Assembly: GCA_030626185.1 (NCBI GenBank)
Contig: DAOUPL010000033.1
Coordinates: 1-9,964 of the forward strand
Direction of reading: 5' to 3'
DNA: 9,964 nucleotides
DNA from: a bacterium
GTDB taxonomy: Bacteria > Babelota > Babeliae > Babelales > Vermiphilaceae
How positions within the stretch are numbered: position 1 is the first letter of the stretch; every line of letters begins with the position of its first letter. The position numbers were made by a program, and so were the translations under genes. Under the pieces are notes generated by a model that had not been told where the DNA came from, searched no databases, and saw only the letters and a program-made list of their open reading frames with translations. Positions 1 through 6,668 of this stretch are shown piece by piece.

Positions 1-111
1 AGCATGTTAAGGCGCGACAAGCTAAATAAAAAAAGTTTGCGAAGAAAACGCTTTCAAGCCGCATTAGATGAGAGTTATATTGCACATCTTATTGGATTAA
101 AGGAAAATTAG
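1..111 (+). CDS. C-terminal fragment of an unidentified protein
   Basis: An open frame enters from the left edge and ends at TAG (109-111), giving at least 36 residues. The visible tail is strongly basic at first (RRDKLNKKSLRRKRF) and ends in a short amphipathic stretch, AALDESYIAHLIGLKEN. I do not recognise the family. An ATG at position 4 lies in frame, but nothing upstream is visible to show whether it is a start, so I treat the gene as truncated by the window edge. The next ATG follows the stop directly (TAG-ATG) in the same frame, which hints that the boundary with the remnant copy downstream was created by a rearrangement. Codon use is AT-rich like its neighbours. Confidence 0.45.
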   Translation, partial: SMLRRDKLNKKSLRRKRFQAALDESYIAHLIGLKEN

Positions 112-228
112 ATGCGTTTGCCCTGCAGACTCACAGCAATAAAAGACAGTTTTGCAGCAAGAATAATAAGCAAAGAAATAGAAAAAAGACTTAAACCAAA
201 ACCAAAAAAATGGTATTTACCATTCTAA
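112..228 (+). pseudogene. Truncated paralogue of the 119-aa secreted protein
   Basis: A 38-codon frame (ATG 112, TAA 226-228) whose last ~30 residues match the C-terminus of the intact protein encoded at 249-608. Both share a SFAA..II..E...K.LKPK core and end KKWY.PF; this copy has an extra Lys-Pro pair (KPKPKKWYLPF against KPKKWYWPF). The first eight codons (MRLPCRLT) do not match and there is no signal peptide, so the secretion signal and most of the mature protein are missing. No convincing Shine-Dalgarno precedes the ATG, which abuts the preceding stop. Most likely it is a decayed tandem duplicate. It could still be a tiny expressed peptide, but nothing in the sequence favours that. Confidence 0.7.
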
Positions 229-238
229 CTTTAACTAA
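139..238 (+). repeat. Direct repeat, copy A (paired with 525-618)
   Basis: About 100 bp closely matching 525-618. Exact blocks include CAGTTTTGCAGCAA (147-160, again at 533-546) and TTCTAACTTTAACTAA spanning the stop codon (223-238, again at 603-618). A 6-bp in-frame insertion (ACCAAA) near 195-206 distinguishes this copy. The match continues past the stop codon into noncoding sequence, so it reflects DNA duplication and not only protein-level constraint. Confidence 0.8.
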
Positions 239-248
239 AAGGTTATAC

Positions 249-608
249 ATGAAAAAATTATTACTTAGCACACTTGTACTGTGTGGTGTTATTAATAGCT
301 TAGGGGCTATGTTGCCTAGAAATGATCAAGAAGCAATTGATGCAGGTATAGTATTAGCCTATACAGCAATTAAAGAATGCGAAAGATCTTCCAATCCTTT
401 AAATTATTGCTTATCAAGGAAACTAGATACGATTTTATATAAAAATCATGGCACTGCTTATCATAGTAATCATGCCCTTGCTAATCGAGGATCAACTTCT
501 AAAGAAATTTACAGGCGCGCTTTAATAGAATACAGTTTTGCAGCAATGATAATAAACGAAGAAGTAAACAAAAAACTTAAACCAAAAAAATGGTATTGGC
601 CCTTCTAA
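249..608 (+). CDS. Small secreted protein of unknown family, 119 aa
   Basis: I do not recognise this protein. An upstream in-frame ATG exists at 210, but it lies inside the tail of the previous copy. The ATG at 249 follows AAAAGG with about 6 nt spacing and begins a textbook signal peptide, MKKLLLSTLVLCGVINSLGA, with likely cleavage after Ala20. There is no convincing lipobox, so the product is probably periplasmic or exported and not a lipoprotein. The mature ~99 residues have two cysteines ten residues apart (Cys44, Cys54) that could form a disulfide, a predicted helical region, and a basic-aromatic tail (KKLKPKKWYWPF). A truncated duplicate of the C-terminus lies just upstream. Only 20 bp separate that remnant's stop from this start, so any promoter probably lies further upstream. 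Confidence 0.7.
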   Translation: MKKLLLSTLVLCGVINSLGAMLPRNDQEAIDAGIVLAYTAIKECERSSNPLNYCLSRKLDTILYKNHGTAYHSNHALANRGSTSKEIYRRALIEYSFAAMIINEEVNKKLKPKKWYWPF

Positions 609-618
609 CTTTAACTAA
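525..618 (+). repeat. Direct repeat, copy B (paired with 139-238)
   Basis: The 3' end of the intact 119-aa gene plus about 10 nt past its stop, matching copy A at a distance of about 380-386 bp. The two copies sit in the same orientation, as expected from tandem gene duplication followed by loss of the 5' part of the upstream copy. Confidence 0.8.
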
Positions 619-701
619 TTAGTAGCTTAAAGGCTTCAGAAATAGCAGAACAAAAATGTCTACATGGAATCAAGAAAATAAATAAGAAATAATAATCAAA
701 A

Positions 702-734
702 CTCATCCGCCGACGCCAAAGGCTACGACGCGAT
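702..734. repeat. GC-rich imperfect palindrome (REP-like) at the ksgA 3' end
   Basis: Twenty-one of 33 bases are G or C in surroundings that are mostly A/T. The core CGCCGACGCC-AAA-GGCTACGACG can fold into a hairpin with seven of ten positions paired; extending outwards, CTCATC on the left faces GATTGA with small gaps. It lies between the convergent small secreted protein gene and ksgA and includes the ksgA stop codon and its last few codons. It may be a dispersed intergenic repeat or a degraded bidirectional terminator. No long U-tract follows on either strand, so it is not a classical intrinsic terminator. Confidence 0.45.
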
Positions 735-1517
735 TGAACTACTAAGTTTCTGATAAATTATTAAGAATTCTTCCATTCCCATTTCTTGCGCCCGCAAAGA
801 CAAATACTTATCATCAATCAATCCAAGATCATAATGCGATTGCTTTAAGTTATTCAATAACGTTCTGCGTGGTTGCTTAAAGCACAACTTAATAAATTCC
901 CAAAATTCCTTTGGATTATTAAGAGTTGGCTTATCCACTCTAGGTTTAAAATAAAGTAACCGTGAAAAAACTTTTGGTGCTGGATAAAATACTTCTGGAG
1001 AAATTTTATCTAATAACTTCCACTCAAAATGATACTGAAAATACAACGAAATAAAGCCATAATTTCTACCACGTTTTTTGGTAATCTTTTGTGCAACCTC
1101 TTCTTGCGTCATGATTATACCTTCACGCAAAGTATCTTGTTTTTCTACAAAGCGATGCAAAATTGGAAAGGTCACGTTGTACGGCAAGTTGGCAAGCACG
1201 GTCCATGGCTGATTTTTATCAAGCATAGACAAATCGACGTCTAGAAAGTTGTGAGTGATCACCTGCAAGCGTTTATCGTCAACAAACTTTTGTTGCACAT
1301 AATTCGCCCATTCATCATCGATCTCAAAAACAAGTAATCGCGCAATTGTTGTTGATAAAATAGCGCCGGTCAAAAAACCATCACCACAACCAATTTCAAA
1401 AACAGAACTTGTGTTGTCTAGCTGAACGTTATCAAGCATCGCATCGATAACCCAACGCTCACGTAAAAAATGTTGGCCATGTTTTTTTTTTAAACGAATG
1501 CCTTCTAATTCGGCCAC
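723..1517 (-). CDS. rsmA: 16S rRNA adenine dimethyltransferase KsgA/RsmA
   Basis: SAM-dependent enzyme that dimethylates two adjacent adenines near the 3' end of 16S rRNA (A1518/A1519 in E. coli) late in small-subunit maturation. Visible are the N-terminal family signature KKHGQHFL (11-18), the SAM-binding motif I VFEIGCGDG (39-47), an acidic residue after the second strand (FEID, 64-67), and the catalytic NLPY motif (Asn110-Tyr113) followed by NVTFPIL. The C-terminal ~80 residues form the small helical domain. At 264 aa it is near full family length. The start is GTG at 1517; AGGTG (1526-1530 on the + strand as CACCT) lies 8 nt upstream and touches the mreB stop codon, so translation is probably coupled to mreB, which ends 13 nt before. 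The last codons run into a GC-rich repeat. Confidence 0.95.
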   Translation of the reverse strand: MAELEGIRLKKKHGQHFLRERWVIDAMLDNVQLDNTSSVFEIGCGDGFLTGAILSTTIARLLVFEIDDEWANYVQQKFVDDKRLQVITHNFLDVDLSMLDKNQPWTVLANLPYNVTFPILHRFVEKQDTLREGIIMTQEEVAQKITKKRGRNYGFISLYFQYHFEWKLLDKISPEVFYPAPKVFSRLLYFKPRVDKPTLNNPKEFWEFIKLCFKQPRRTLLNNLKQSHYDLGLIDDKYLSLRAQEMGMEEFLIIYQKLSSSIAS

Positions 1518-1525
1518 AATGTTTG

Positions 1526-1530
1526 CACCT
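1526..1530 (-). promoter_or_regulatory. Shine-Dalgarno fixing the GTG start of rsmA
   Basis: Read on the - strand this is AGGTG, 8 nt before the GTG at 1517 and immediately following the mreB TAA stop. It supports the GTG start over any internal ATG and suggests termination-coupled initiation. Confidence 0.65.
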
Positions 1531-2571
1531 TTACATTAATGCTTCTTCATACATATCAAAATGTTCAAGAGCCATTCCTGCGCCTTTTACCACGCAAAAC
1601 AATGGGTCTTCTGCAACATGTACTGGCAATCCTGTTTCTTTTGAAATTAATGAATCTAATCCACGAAGCAATGCACCACCACCTGCCATGTAAATTCCTT
1701 GATCAACAAGATCAGCCGAAAGTTCTGGCGGCGTATTTTCTAACGCAACGCGTACGCCATCGATAATACTTGCAATTGGTTCCAGCAATGCTTCATTTGC
1801 TTCAGCTGCAGTAAACGAAATTGTTTTTGGTACACCACTCACAAGATCGCGTCCTTTAACGTCAACGCTCTCTTTGGAGTAATCACCTTCTAGCATAGCA
1901 CAACCGATCGTCATTTTCACTTTTTCTGCTGTGCGTTCACCAATTAATAATTTATATTTTCTTTTAATGTACTGAACAATTGCACGATCCATTGCATCGC
2001 CACCAACACGAATAGATTGGCTATAAACTATGGATTTTAATGAAATTACGGCAACTTCCGTTGTCCCACCACCAATATCAACAATGAGGTTTCCTGATGG
2101 ATCAGCGACCGGCAACCCTGCGCCAATTGCTGCTGCCATTGGCTCCATAATTGTGTGAACTTCTCGCGCTCCTGCTTGCATTGCAGAATCTTTTACTGCA
2201 CGTTTTTCTACTTGTGTAATGCCCGATGGCACACCAATGATCATGCGAGGATGAACCAACGTTTTGCGATTATCATGCACTTGACGAATAAAATGACGCA
2301 ACATACTCTCAGTCAACTCAAAATCAGCGATAACGCCATCACGCAACGGCCGTGAGGCAATAATATCTTCTGGTGTTTTTCCTAACATTTCTTTTGCTTT
2401 TTTACCTGCTGCCAAAACTTTATTGGTCTTTGCACGTACTGCAACCACTGATGGCTCGTTAAGCACAATGCCTTTGTTGCGCACATACACAACCGTGTTT
2501 GCGGTGCCTAAATCTATTGCCATGTCGTTAGAAAAAAAACTGAACAGTTTTCGTACAGAAAAAAACTTCAT
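1531..2571 (-). CDS. mreB: Rod-shape-determining actin homologue MreB
   Basis: Bacterial actin that polymerises under the inner membrane and guides lateral peptidoglycan synthesis. Seen here: an N-terminal amphipathic, Phe-rich segment (MKFFSVRKLFSFF) typical of membrane-binding MreB; the phosphate-1 loop DLGTANT (Asp20-Thr26); EPMAAAIGAGLPV (143-155) with the conserved Glu; the phosphate-2 loop DIGGGTTE (165-172); and the adenosine motif GGGALLRGL near the C-terminus. Length 346 aa is standard. The ATG at 2571 is preceded by a purine-rich GAAGAG. The gene is 38 nt downstream of the outer-membrane protein gene and 13 nt upstream of rsmA on the same strand. The usual partners mreC and mreD are not next to it. 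Its presence suggests elongated growth and a peptidoglycan wall, consistent with glmU nearby. Confidence 0.97.
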   Translation of the reverse strand: MKFFSVRKLFSFFSNDMAIDLGTANTVVYVRNKGIVLNEPSVVAVRAKTNKVLAAGKKAKEMLGKTPEDIIASRPLRDGVIADFELTESMLRHFIRQVHDNRKTLVHPRMIIGVPSGITQVEKRAVKDSAMQAGAREVHTIMEPMAAAIGAGLPVADPSGNLIVDIGGGTTEVAVISLKSIVYSQSIRVGGDAMDRAIVQYIKRKYKLLIGERTAEKVKMTIGCAMLEGDYSKESVDVKGRDLVSGVPKTISFTAAEANEALLEPIASIIDGVRVALENTPPELSADLVDQGIYMAGGGALLRGLDSLISKETGLPVHVAEDPLFCVVKGAGMALEHFDMYEEALM

Positions 2572-2600
2572 CTTTATCCGCTCTTCTTTTTTGTGATGAT

Positions 2601-2618
2601 ACTTTTTTGCTAAAAAGT
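2601..2618 (-). other. Perfect AT-rich inverted repeat at the barrel gene stop
   Basis: ACTTTTT and AAAAAGT arms of 7 bp flank a 4-nt loop, and the barrel gene's stop codon (2610-2612) lies inside it. The stem has only one G/C pair, so it is a weak hairpin; it might slow polymerase or protect an upstream mRNA end between the barrel gene and mreB, but it is not a convincing full terminator. Confidence 0.35.
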
Positions 2619-3890
2619 AAATTCAAACCCAATACCAATGTTATGCGTGTCGAGTGAACGACTCGTTACAAATAACTTATACGGCACATCCCAACGAATA
2701 TACAAGACTGGGCCTAAACCTCGTTTTGGACTCATTTTATCAAAGTCATAAAAAGCCTGAAAACTAAAGTAACTTGATCCCCATTTTGATTGTTTTTCTA
2801 ATTCACATAAATTAACTTTTATAGTTTTATCACATCGTTTATCGGTCAGACTATCTGGTTGATGACTCGTCATCATGTATTGCACGGCTAAGCCAAAACC
2901 ATCTCGTAAATTTTCAAACACAATGTATGGTGAAAAGTTTATTGTCACTCCTGGCTTGATGCCCATGTTATCTACAACTGAACCAAAAATTGATGGCTCA
3001 CCAGCGATAGAATAACGTGCAAGCGTTGTTTTTGATAATCGTTTACTTATTCTTAATGAAAAACCAGCTTTCCAATCTTCTTTAATTTCAAAGTCTGCAT
3101 CAATTGCACCGTACATACCCCAGTGACCATTGCCGCCAAACGGAATTGATGCGGGTGATGATAATTCTCTTTTTTCACCTGTTGGAATCAAAGTACCAAG
3201 CTTTAACCCTGCATGCAGAGTCCGACATTTAATCTCATACTCCCAATCGCCACCAATACGAACATACACATCGATGTCACCAAAACCACGTTGTTCTGAA
3301 TGCGCTTGCGTAATGCCAATGTCTTTGTACATTTGACGACGAACTTTGTCTAATTTTAACTCATCACTTTCAGTGCTTATGATACTTGCACGTCGTTGAT
3401 CTTCTCGTGATTCACTGTTTGGTAAACCTTGTTTTAAAAACAAATATTCATGACGAGAGTTTACTCGCATAAACGTCCAAGTTGCGCCAAAAGAAAAATG
3501 ATGCGTTACACGCTGATGCCATGCAAAGTTTATTCCCTGCATTTGCAAACGCCCATCAAGTTGCCATGGCAACGTTAAACCCTGGATCTCTGTTGGAACC
3601 AATTTTTCTTTACCCAACAATGCACGCGCATCGTCTAAAAGTTTTTGATCAAACTCACCATGAATTTCTGGAATACCAACAGTTTTTCCATCAACGCCAT
3701 ACGCACTATCTGCCGTTGCAGCATGCACTTCAACACCAAAAAAGGATGATGTGTTATCAAGCCAAAACAAGGGCCTATCAAATAAAGGCATATAACGATT
3801 GTCATGTACTTTTGCATGCATAACATGTGTTATAATCATGAAAAAAGTAAGTAGTAATGTGTTCGATTTACAAAGATGTTTTAGCATCAT
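2610..3890 (-). CDS. Probable outer-membrane beta-barrel protein, 426 aa
   Basis: I do not recognise a named family. The N-terminus is a signal peptide: Lys/His-bearing n-region (MMLKHLCKSN), hydrophobic LLLTFFMII, and an HVMHA cleavage site near residue 26. The rest is rich in alternating polar/hydrophobic, aromatic stretches separated by turns (for example FSFGATWTFM, GMYGAIDADFEI, YFSFQAFYDF), and the chain ends in GIGFEFTF. A C-terminal Phe strand of this kind is the classical signal for outer-membrane barrel insertion. Residues ~30-120 mention no known domain and may form a periplasmic or extracellular part. The start is one of two adjacent ATGs (3890 or 3887) with a weak GGAT upstream. 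It heads the mreB-rsmA gene cluster and has its own TATAAT promoter. Transport or adhesion are both possible; no function can be assigned. Confidence 0.7.
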   Translation of the reverse strand: MMLKHLCKSNTLLLTFFMIITHVMHAKVHDNRYMPLFDRPLFWLDNTSSFFGVEVHAATADSAYGVDGKTVGIPEIHGEFDQKLLDDARALLGKEKLVPTEIQGLTLPWQLDGRLQMQGINFAWHQRVTHHFSFGATWTFMRVNSRHEYLFLKQGLPNSESREDQRRASIISTESDELKLDKVRRQMYKDIGITQAHSEQRGFGDIDVYVRIGGDWEYEIKCRTLHAGLKLGTLIPTGEKRELSSPASIPFGGNGHWGMYGAIDADFEIKEDWKAGFSLRISKRLSKTTLARYSIAGEPSIFGSVVDNMGIKPGVTINFSPYIVFENLRDGFGLAVQYMMTSHQPDSLTDKRCDKTIKVNLCELEKQSKWGSSYFSFQAFYDFDKMSPKRGLGPVLYIRWDVPYKLFVTSRSLDTHNIGIGFEFTF

Positions 3891-3905
3891 TTATTATCCA
3901 CGTTG

Positions 3906-3925
3906 GCGTTTATTCTCATAAACGC
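3906..3925. repeat. Perfect 8-bp inverted repeat at the barrel-gene promoter
   Basis: GCGTTTAT-TCTC-ATAAACGC is a perfect inverted repeat with a 4-nt spacer. It abuts the TATAAT box of the - strand promoter and covers the predicted transcription start. This placement suits a repressor operator; a 5'-leader hairpin is less likely because transcription would begin inside it. It occupies part of the 199-bp spacer between the barrel gene and glmU, which contains no gene I can support. Confidence 0.5.
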
Positions 3926-3931
3926 ATTATA
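3926..3931 (-). promoter_or_regulatory. -10 box (TATAAT) for the barrel-mreB-rsmA cluster
   Basis: On the - strand the sequence is a perfect TATAAT. The -35 is poor: TTGAAT lies only 14 nt upstream and the 16-17 nt position reads CTTTGA/GCTTTG. Transcription would begin about position 3919, leaving a ~28-nt leader to the ATG at 3890. The perfect -10 and weak -35 together with the adjacent inverted repeat suggest a regulated promoter. Confidence 0.45.
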
Positions 3932-4012
3932 TTTTAAGAGATAGTATTCAAAGCTCCTGATAAAAGAATACTTCATCTGATATTTTTTTAAAGTCAAACA
4001 ACCGAGCAGTGG

Positions 4013-4040
4013 TAGACTTGATATTGCAAGATGGTACACT
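4013..4040 (+). promoter_or_regulatory. Candidate extended -10 promoter for glmU
   Basis: TAGACT (4013-4018) as a -35 and TACACT (4035-4040) as a -10 are 16 nt apart, and the -10 is preceded by TGG, giving an extended TGnTAnnnT box. Each hexamer matches the sigma-70 consensus at four of six positions. The leader to the ATG at 4090 would be about 43 nt. Assigned by eye only. Confidence 0.4.
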
Positions 4041-4089
4041 AAAACTTGTTTTATCCATTGCATAGAGACAAAGAGTGAAAGAGTAGTTC

Positions 4090-5430
4090 ATGAATGATAT
4101 GCAAGCAATTATTTTAGCAGCGGGAAAATCTACCCGATTTAATACAACAACAACCAAAATGATAACGCCAATTTGTGGCAAACCAATGATCTTTTATACA
4201 TTAGATTTATGCAAACAACTTGATCTACCTATTACGCTTGTTGTTGGTCACCAAAAAGAAAATTTAATACAAGCAGTTGTAGAAAATAACTACGCATGCT
4301 CATTTGTCACGCAAGAAGAACAACGTGGCACTGGCGATGCACTTAAAATTACACAATCATCGTGGCAAAAAGATAACCTACTTGTCGTCAATGGCGATGT
4401 GCCACTTATTACGCCACAAATGATAGAAAAGTTGTATGCAGAACATATAAAAATTGATGCAACAATCACGTTTGCAATTGCGCATCATGATCAACCCTCT
4501 GCGAGTTATGGCAGAGTTTTTGATAACCCTATTCGCATTGTTGAAGCTCGCCACTTTGACCAACGCGCTGACAATTATCCATGGATTAATGCGGGCATTT
4601 ATTTAATTAAGAAAGAATTTTTAGAAAAACATATTGCACACATTCAAAAAAATAAAAACAGTAACGAATTTTACATTACCGACCTTATTGAACATGCAAG
4701 CGTTCAACAAGAAAAAATTGGCATGGTGTACGTTGACTTTCAACATGTTCGCGGTATAAACACCATCAGCGAATTGAGTGTTGTTGAGCGTAATCATTAT
4801 CAAACAATTGCTCAACAATGGCTAGACAATGACATATTTATAAAAGATCCACAAACTACACTAATTGACACCAATGTTGTTATTGGTGCTGGTACAACAA
4901 TTGAACCTGGTGTGCAAATAAAAGGCAATTCAATAATTGGCAGAGATTGTACTGTTGGCGCATACACAATTATCAGCAACAGCATAATAAAAGATAACGC
5001 AACAATTGGCCCCTTTGCACACGTGCATACCAATTCTGTTCTTAACGAAAATGTTTGTATTGGCAACTTTGTTGAAGTAAAAAATAGCACAATCGATGCA
5101 GGCACAAAAGCAAAACATTTGACCTATCTTGGCGACAGCACTATTGGTGCAAAAACAAATATTGGTGCAGGAACAATTACCTGCAATTATGATGGCAAAA
5201 ATAAACATCGCACTATAATTGGTAACCAAGTATTTATCGGATCAAATAATAGCTTAATTGCCCCGGTGACCATAAAAGATAACGCCATGACTGCTGCAGG
5301 ATCAACAATTACAAACGACGTTGATGAGTTTACGTTGGCCATTGCACGCGCAAGACAAATAAATAAAGATGGTTATGTGTTACACTTAAAACAACGACAA
5401 GAAAAAATAAAGACAACAGAAACACAATGA
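4090..5430 (+). CDS. glmU: Bifunctional GlcN-1-P acetyltransferase / UDP-GlcNAc pyrophosphorylase GlmU
   Basis: Makes UDP-GlcNAc in the cytoplasm by acetylating glucosamine-1-phosphate and then transferring UMP from UTP, feeding peptidoglycan and LPS synthesis. The N-terminal nucleotidyltransferase domain (about 1-220) shows LAAGKSTRF (9-17), Lys23 at the position of the catalytic lysine, GTGDA, and metal-binding Asp103 in NGDVPL. The signature is a variant: GKSTRF for the more usual GKGTRM and TTTTKM where most enzymes have a Pro-Lys. The C-terminal left-handed beta-helix has repeated hexapeptides, the catalytic base His343 in KHLTYLGD, and NIGAGTITCNYDG with Asn366-Tyr367. The 446-aa length is normal and both active sites look intact. 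The chosen ATG is followed by another at codon 4. The stop overlaps the start of the nuclease gene by 4 nt (ATGA), so the two are probably translationally coupled. Confidence 0.96.
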   Translation: MNDMQAIILAAGKSTRFNTTTTKMITPICGKPMIFYTLDLCKQLDLPITLVVGHQKENLIQAVVENNYACSFVTQEEQRGTGDALKITQSSWQKDNLLVVNGDVPLITPQMIEKLYAEHIKIDATITFAIAHHDQPSASYGRVFDNPIRIVEARHFDQRADNYPWINAGIYLIKKEFLEKHIAHIQKNKNSNEFYITDLIEHASVQQEKIGMVYVDFQHVRGINTISELSVVERNHYQTIAQQWLDNDIFIKDPQTTLIDTNVVIGAGTTIEPGVQIKGNSIIGRDCTVGAYTIISNSIIKDNATIGPFAHVHTNSVLNENVCIGNFVEVKNSTIDAGTKAKHLTYLGDSTIGAKTNIGAGTITCNYDGKNKHRTIIGNQVFIGSNNSLIAPVTIKDNAMTAAGSTITNDVDEFTLAIARARQINKDGYVLHLKQRQEKIKTTETQ

Positions 5431-6668
5431 TTCGCTTTATTCATACCGCAGACATCCATTTTGGGATGGAAAATTATGGCAAAATAGATACCAAAACTGG
5501 TATTCATACACGACTACTTGATTTTAAGCGTGCACTGGATTTTTGCGTCAATTACGCCATAAAGCATGAAGTAGATTTTGTTATGTTTTCTGGCGATGCG
5601 TACAAAACGCATCATCCAACACAAACACAACAACGATTATTTTTACAATGTTTTTTACGCTTGTACAAGGCAAACATTCCCGTCGTCATTGTTGTAGGTA
5701 ATCATGATCATCCATTAAGTTTTGGCAAAGCAAATGCATTAGATATTTTTAGCGAACTACCACTTGATGGTTTTCATGTTATTACCAAACCGATAACGCT
5801 CAACTTACAAACCAAAAGTGGCATGGTGCAAATTGTTGGTGTTCCATGGCCAACACGAAATTCGATTACAATCAACGATAAACATTTATCAAAAAAAAGT
5901 AGTGAAATTACCACCTACATCGCAAAAGCGGTTGCACAAATTATAAAAAAACATGCACAGGAACTTGATCCAACAATTCCTGCTATTCTCGCTGGCCACT
6001 TAACTGTGAGCTCTGGCTTATTTTCTGGTTCAGAAAAACGTGCAATTTATGGCACCGATCCAATTTTGTTACCATCACAACTAGCGATAGAACCATTTGA
6101 TTATGTTGCACTCGGGCATCTCCATCGTTATCAAAATTTAAATCAAAACGGTTATCCTGCAATTGTTTATTCTGGATCAATAGAACGTATTGATTTTGGT
6201 GAACGCAAAGAGGATAAAGGTTTTTGTGATGTACAAATTCAGAAAAAAAATAATACAACACATAAATTTATTAAAGGACCAATGCGTCCATTTATTCAAC
6301 TAGATGTTGCAATCGATCACAAACAAGATCAAACAGAACAAATTATTGCTCAAATAAAAAAACATGACTTAACTGACGCAATTGTAAAAATAAAATATAT
6401 CTTTAATACACACTGCCCCGATACTGTTGATCTCAAAGCAGTACAACGCGCATGTGCGCGAGCTTTACACATCGCTGGAGTGATTCCAATTTTTCCACCA
6501 AGAGAGCGTCATCGCCGTATTACTGGCGCGTACAAAACAACAATGTCGTTAGAACATTTGTTAACGCTTTATTTTGAAACAAAAAAAACTGACAAAAAAC
6601 GTATGGACGATTTAATAGAAAAAACACTTACTATCGCACAAGAACTTGAAGATGAAAAAAATGCTTAA
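5427..6668 (+). CDS. sbcD: SbcD/Mre11-family DNA repair nuclease, 413 aa
   Basis: Calcineurin-like metallophosphoesterase of the SbcD/Mre11 type, expected to work with an SbcC/Rad50 ATPase in trimming DNA ends and opening hairpins. The metal-binding set is complete: TADIHFG (Asp9, His11), SGD (Asp57), GNHD (Asn92, with catalytic His93), AGH (His191) and GHLH (His231, His233). The phosphoesterase core covers about 1-280; RPFIQLDV and DAIVKIKYIF further on match the capping region, and a charged helical C-terminus could contact SbcC. The second motif reads GDAYKTHHPT where many homologues have GD.F/GD.L followed by Asp or His. ATG overlaps the glmU stop (ATGA). No sbcC gene lies downstream in the window: the next gene is convergent, its stop codon sharing TTAA with this one. 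Confidence 0.85.
   Translation: MIRFIHTADIHFGMENYGKIDTKTGIHTRLLDFKRALDFCVNYAIKHEVDFVMFSGDAYKTHHPTQTQQRLFLQCFLRLYKANIPVVIVVGNHDHPLSFGKANALDIFSELPLDGFHVITKPITLNLQTKSGMVQIVGVPWPTRNSITINDKHLSKKSSEITTYIAKAVAQIIKKHAQELDPTIPAILAGHLTVSSGLFSGSEKRAIYGTDPILLPSQLAIEPFDYVALGHLHRYQNLNQNGYPAIVYSGSIERIDFGERKEDKGFCDVQIQKKNNTTHKFIKGPMRPFIQLDVAIDHKQDQTEQIIAQIKKHDLTDAIVKIKYIFNTHCPDTVDLKAVQRACARALHIAGVIPIFPPRERHRRITGAYKTTMSLEHLLTLYFETKKTDKKRMDDLIEKTLTIAQELEDEKNA

Noticed and set aside
210..248. Upstream in-frame ATG that would extend the 119-aa secreted protein by 13 residues
   Set aside because: It lies within the tail of the decayed copy and would hide the signal peptide behind a non-hydrophobic leader; ATG 249 has a better ribosome site.
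3482..3823. 113-codon + strand open frame
   Set aside because: It lies wholly antisense to the barrel gene's signal-peptide half, has no ribosome site and reads as a His/Gln-rich shadow.
4018..4040. TTGATA paired with TACACT as a promoter
   Set aside because: Spacing is only 11 nt; TAGACT at 4013 with 16 nt spacing and the extended -10 is a better reading.
3948..4181. 77-codon - strand frame across the glmU start
   Set aside because: It overlaps the glmU promoter and first codons antisense and lacks any recognisable protein feature.
4812..5229. Overlapping - strand frames of 97 and 99 codons
   Set aside because: Antisense to the hexapeptide repeats of glmU; the Ile/Val/Cys-rich readings come from the regular repeat codons.
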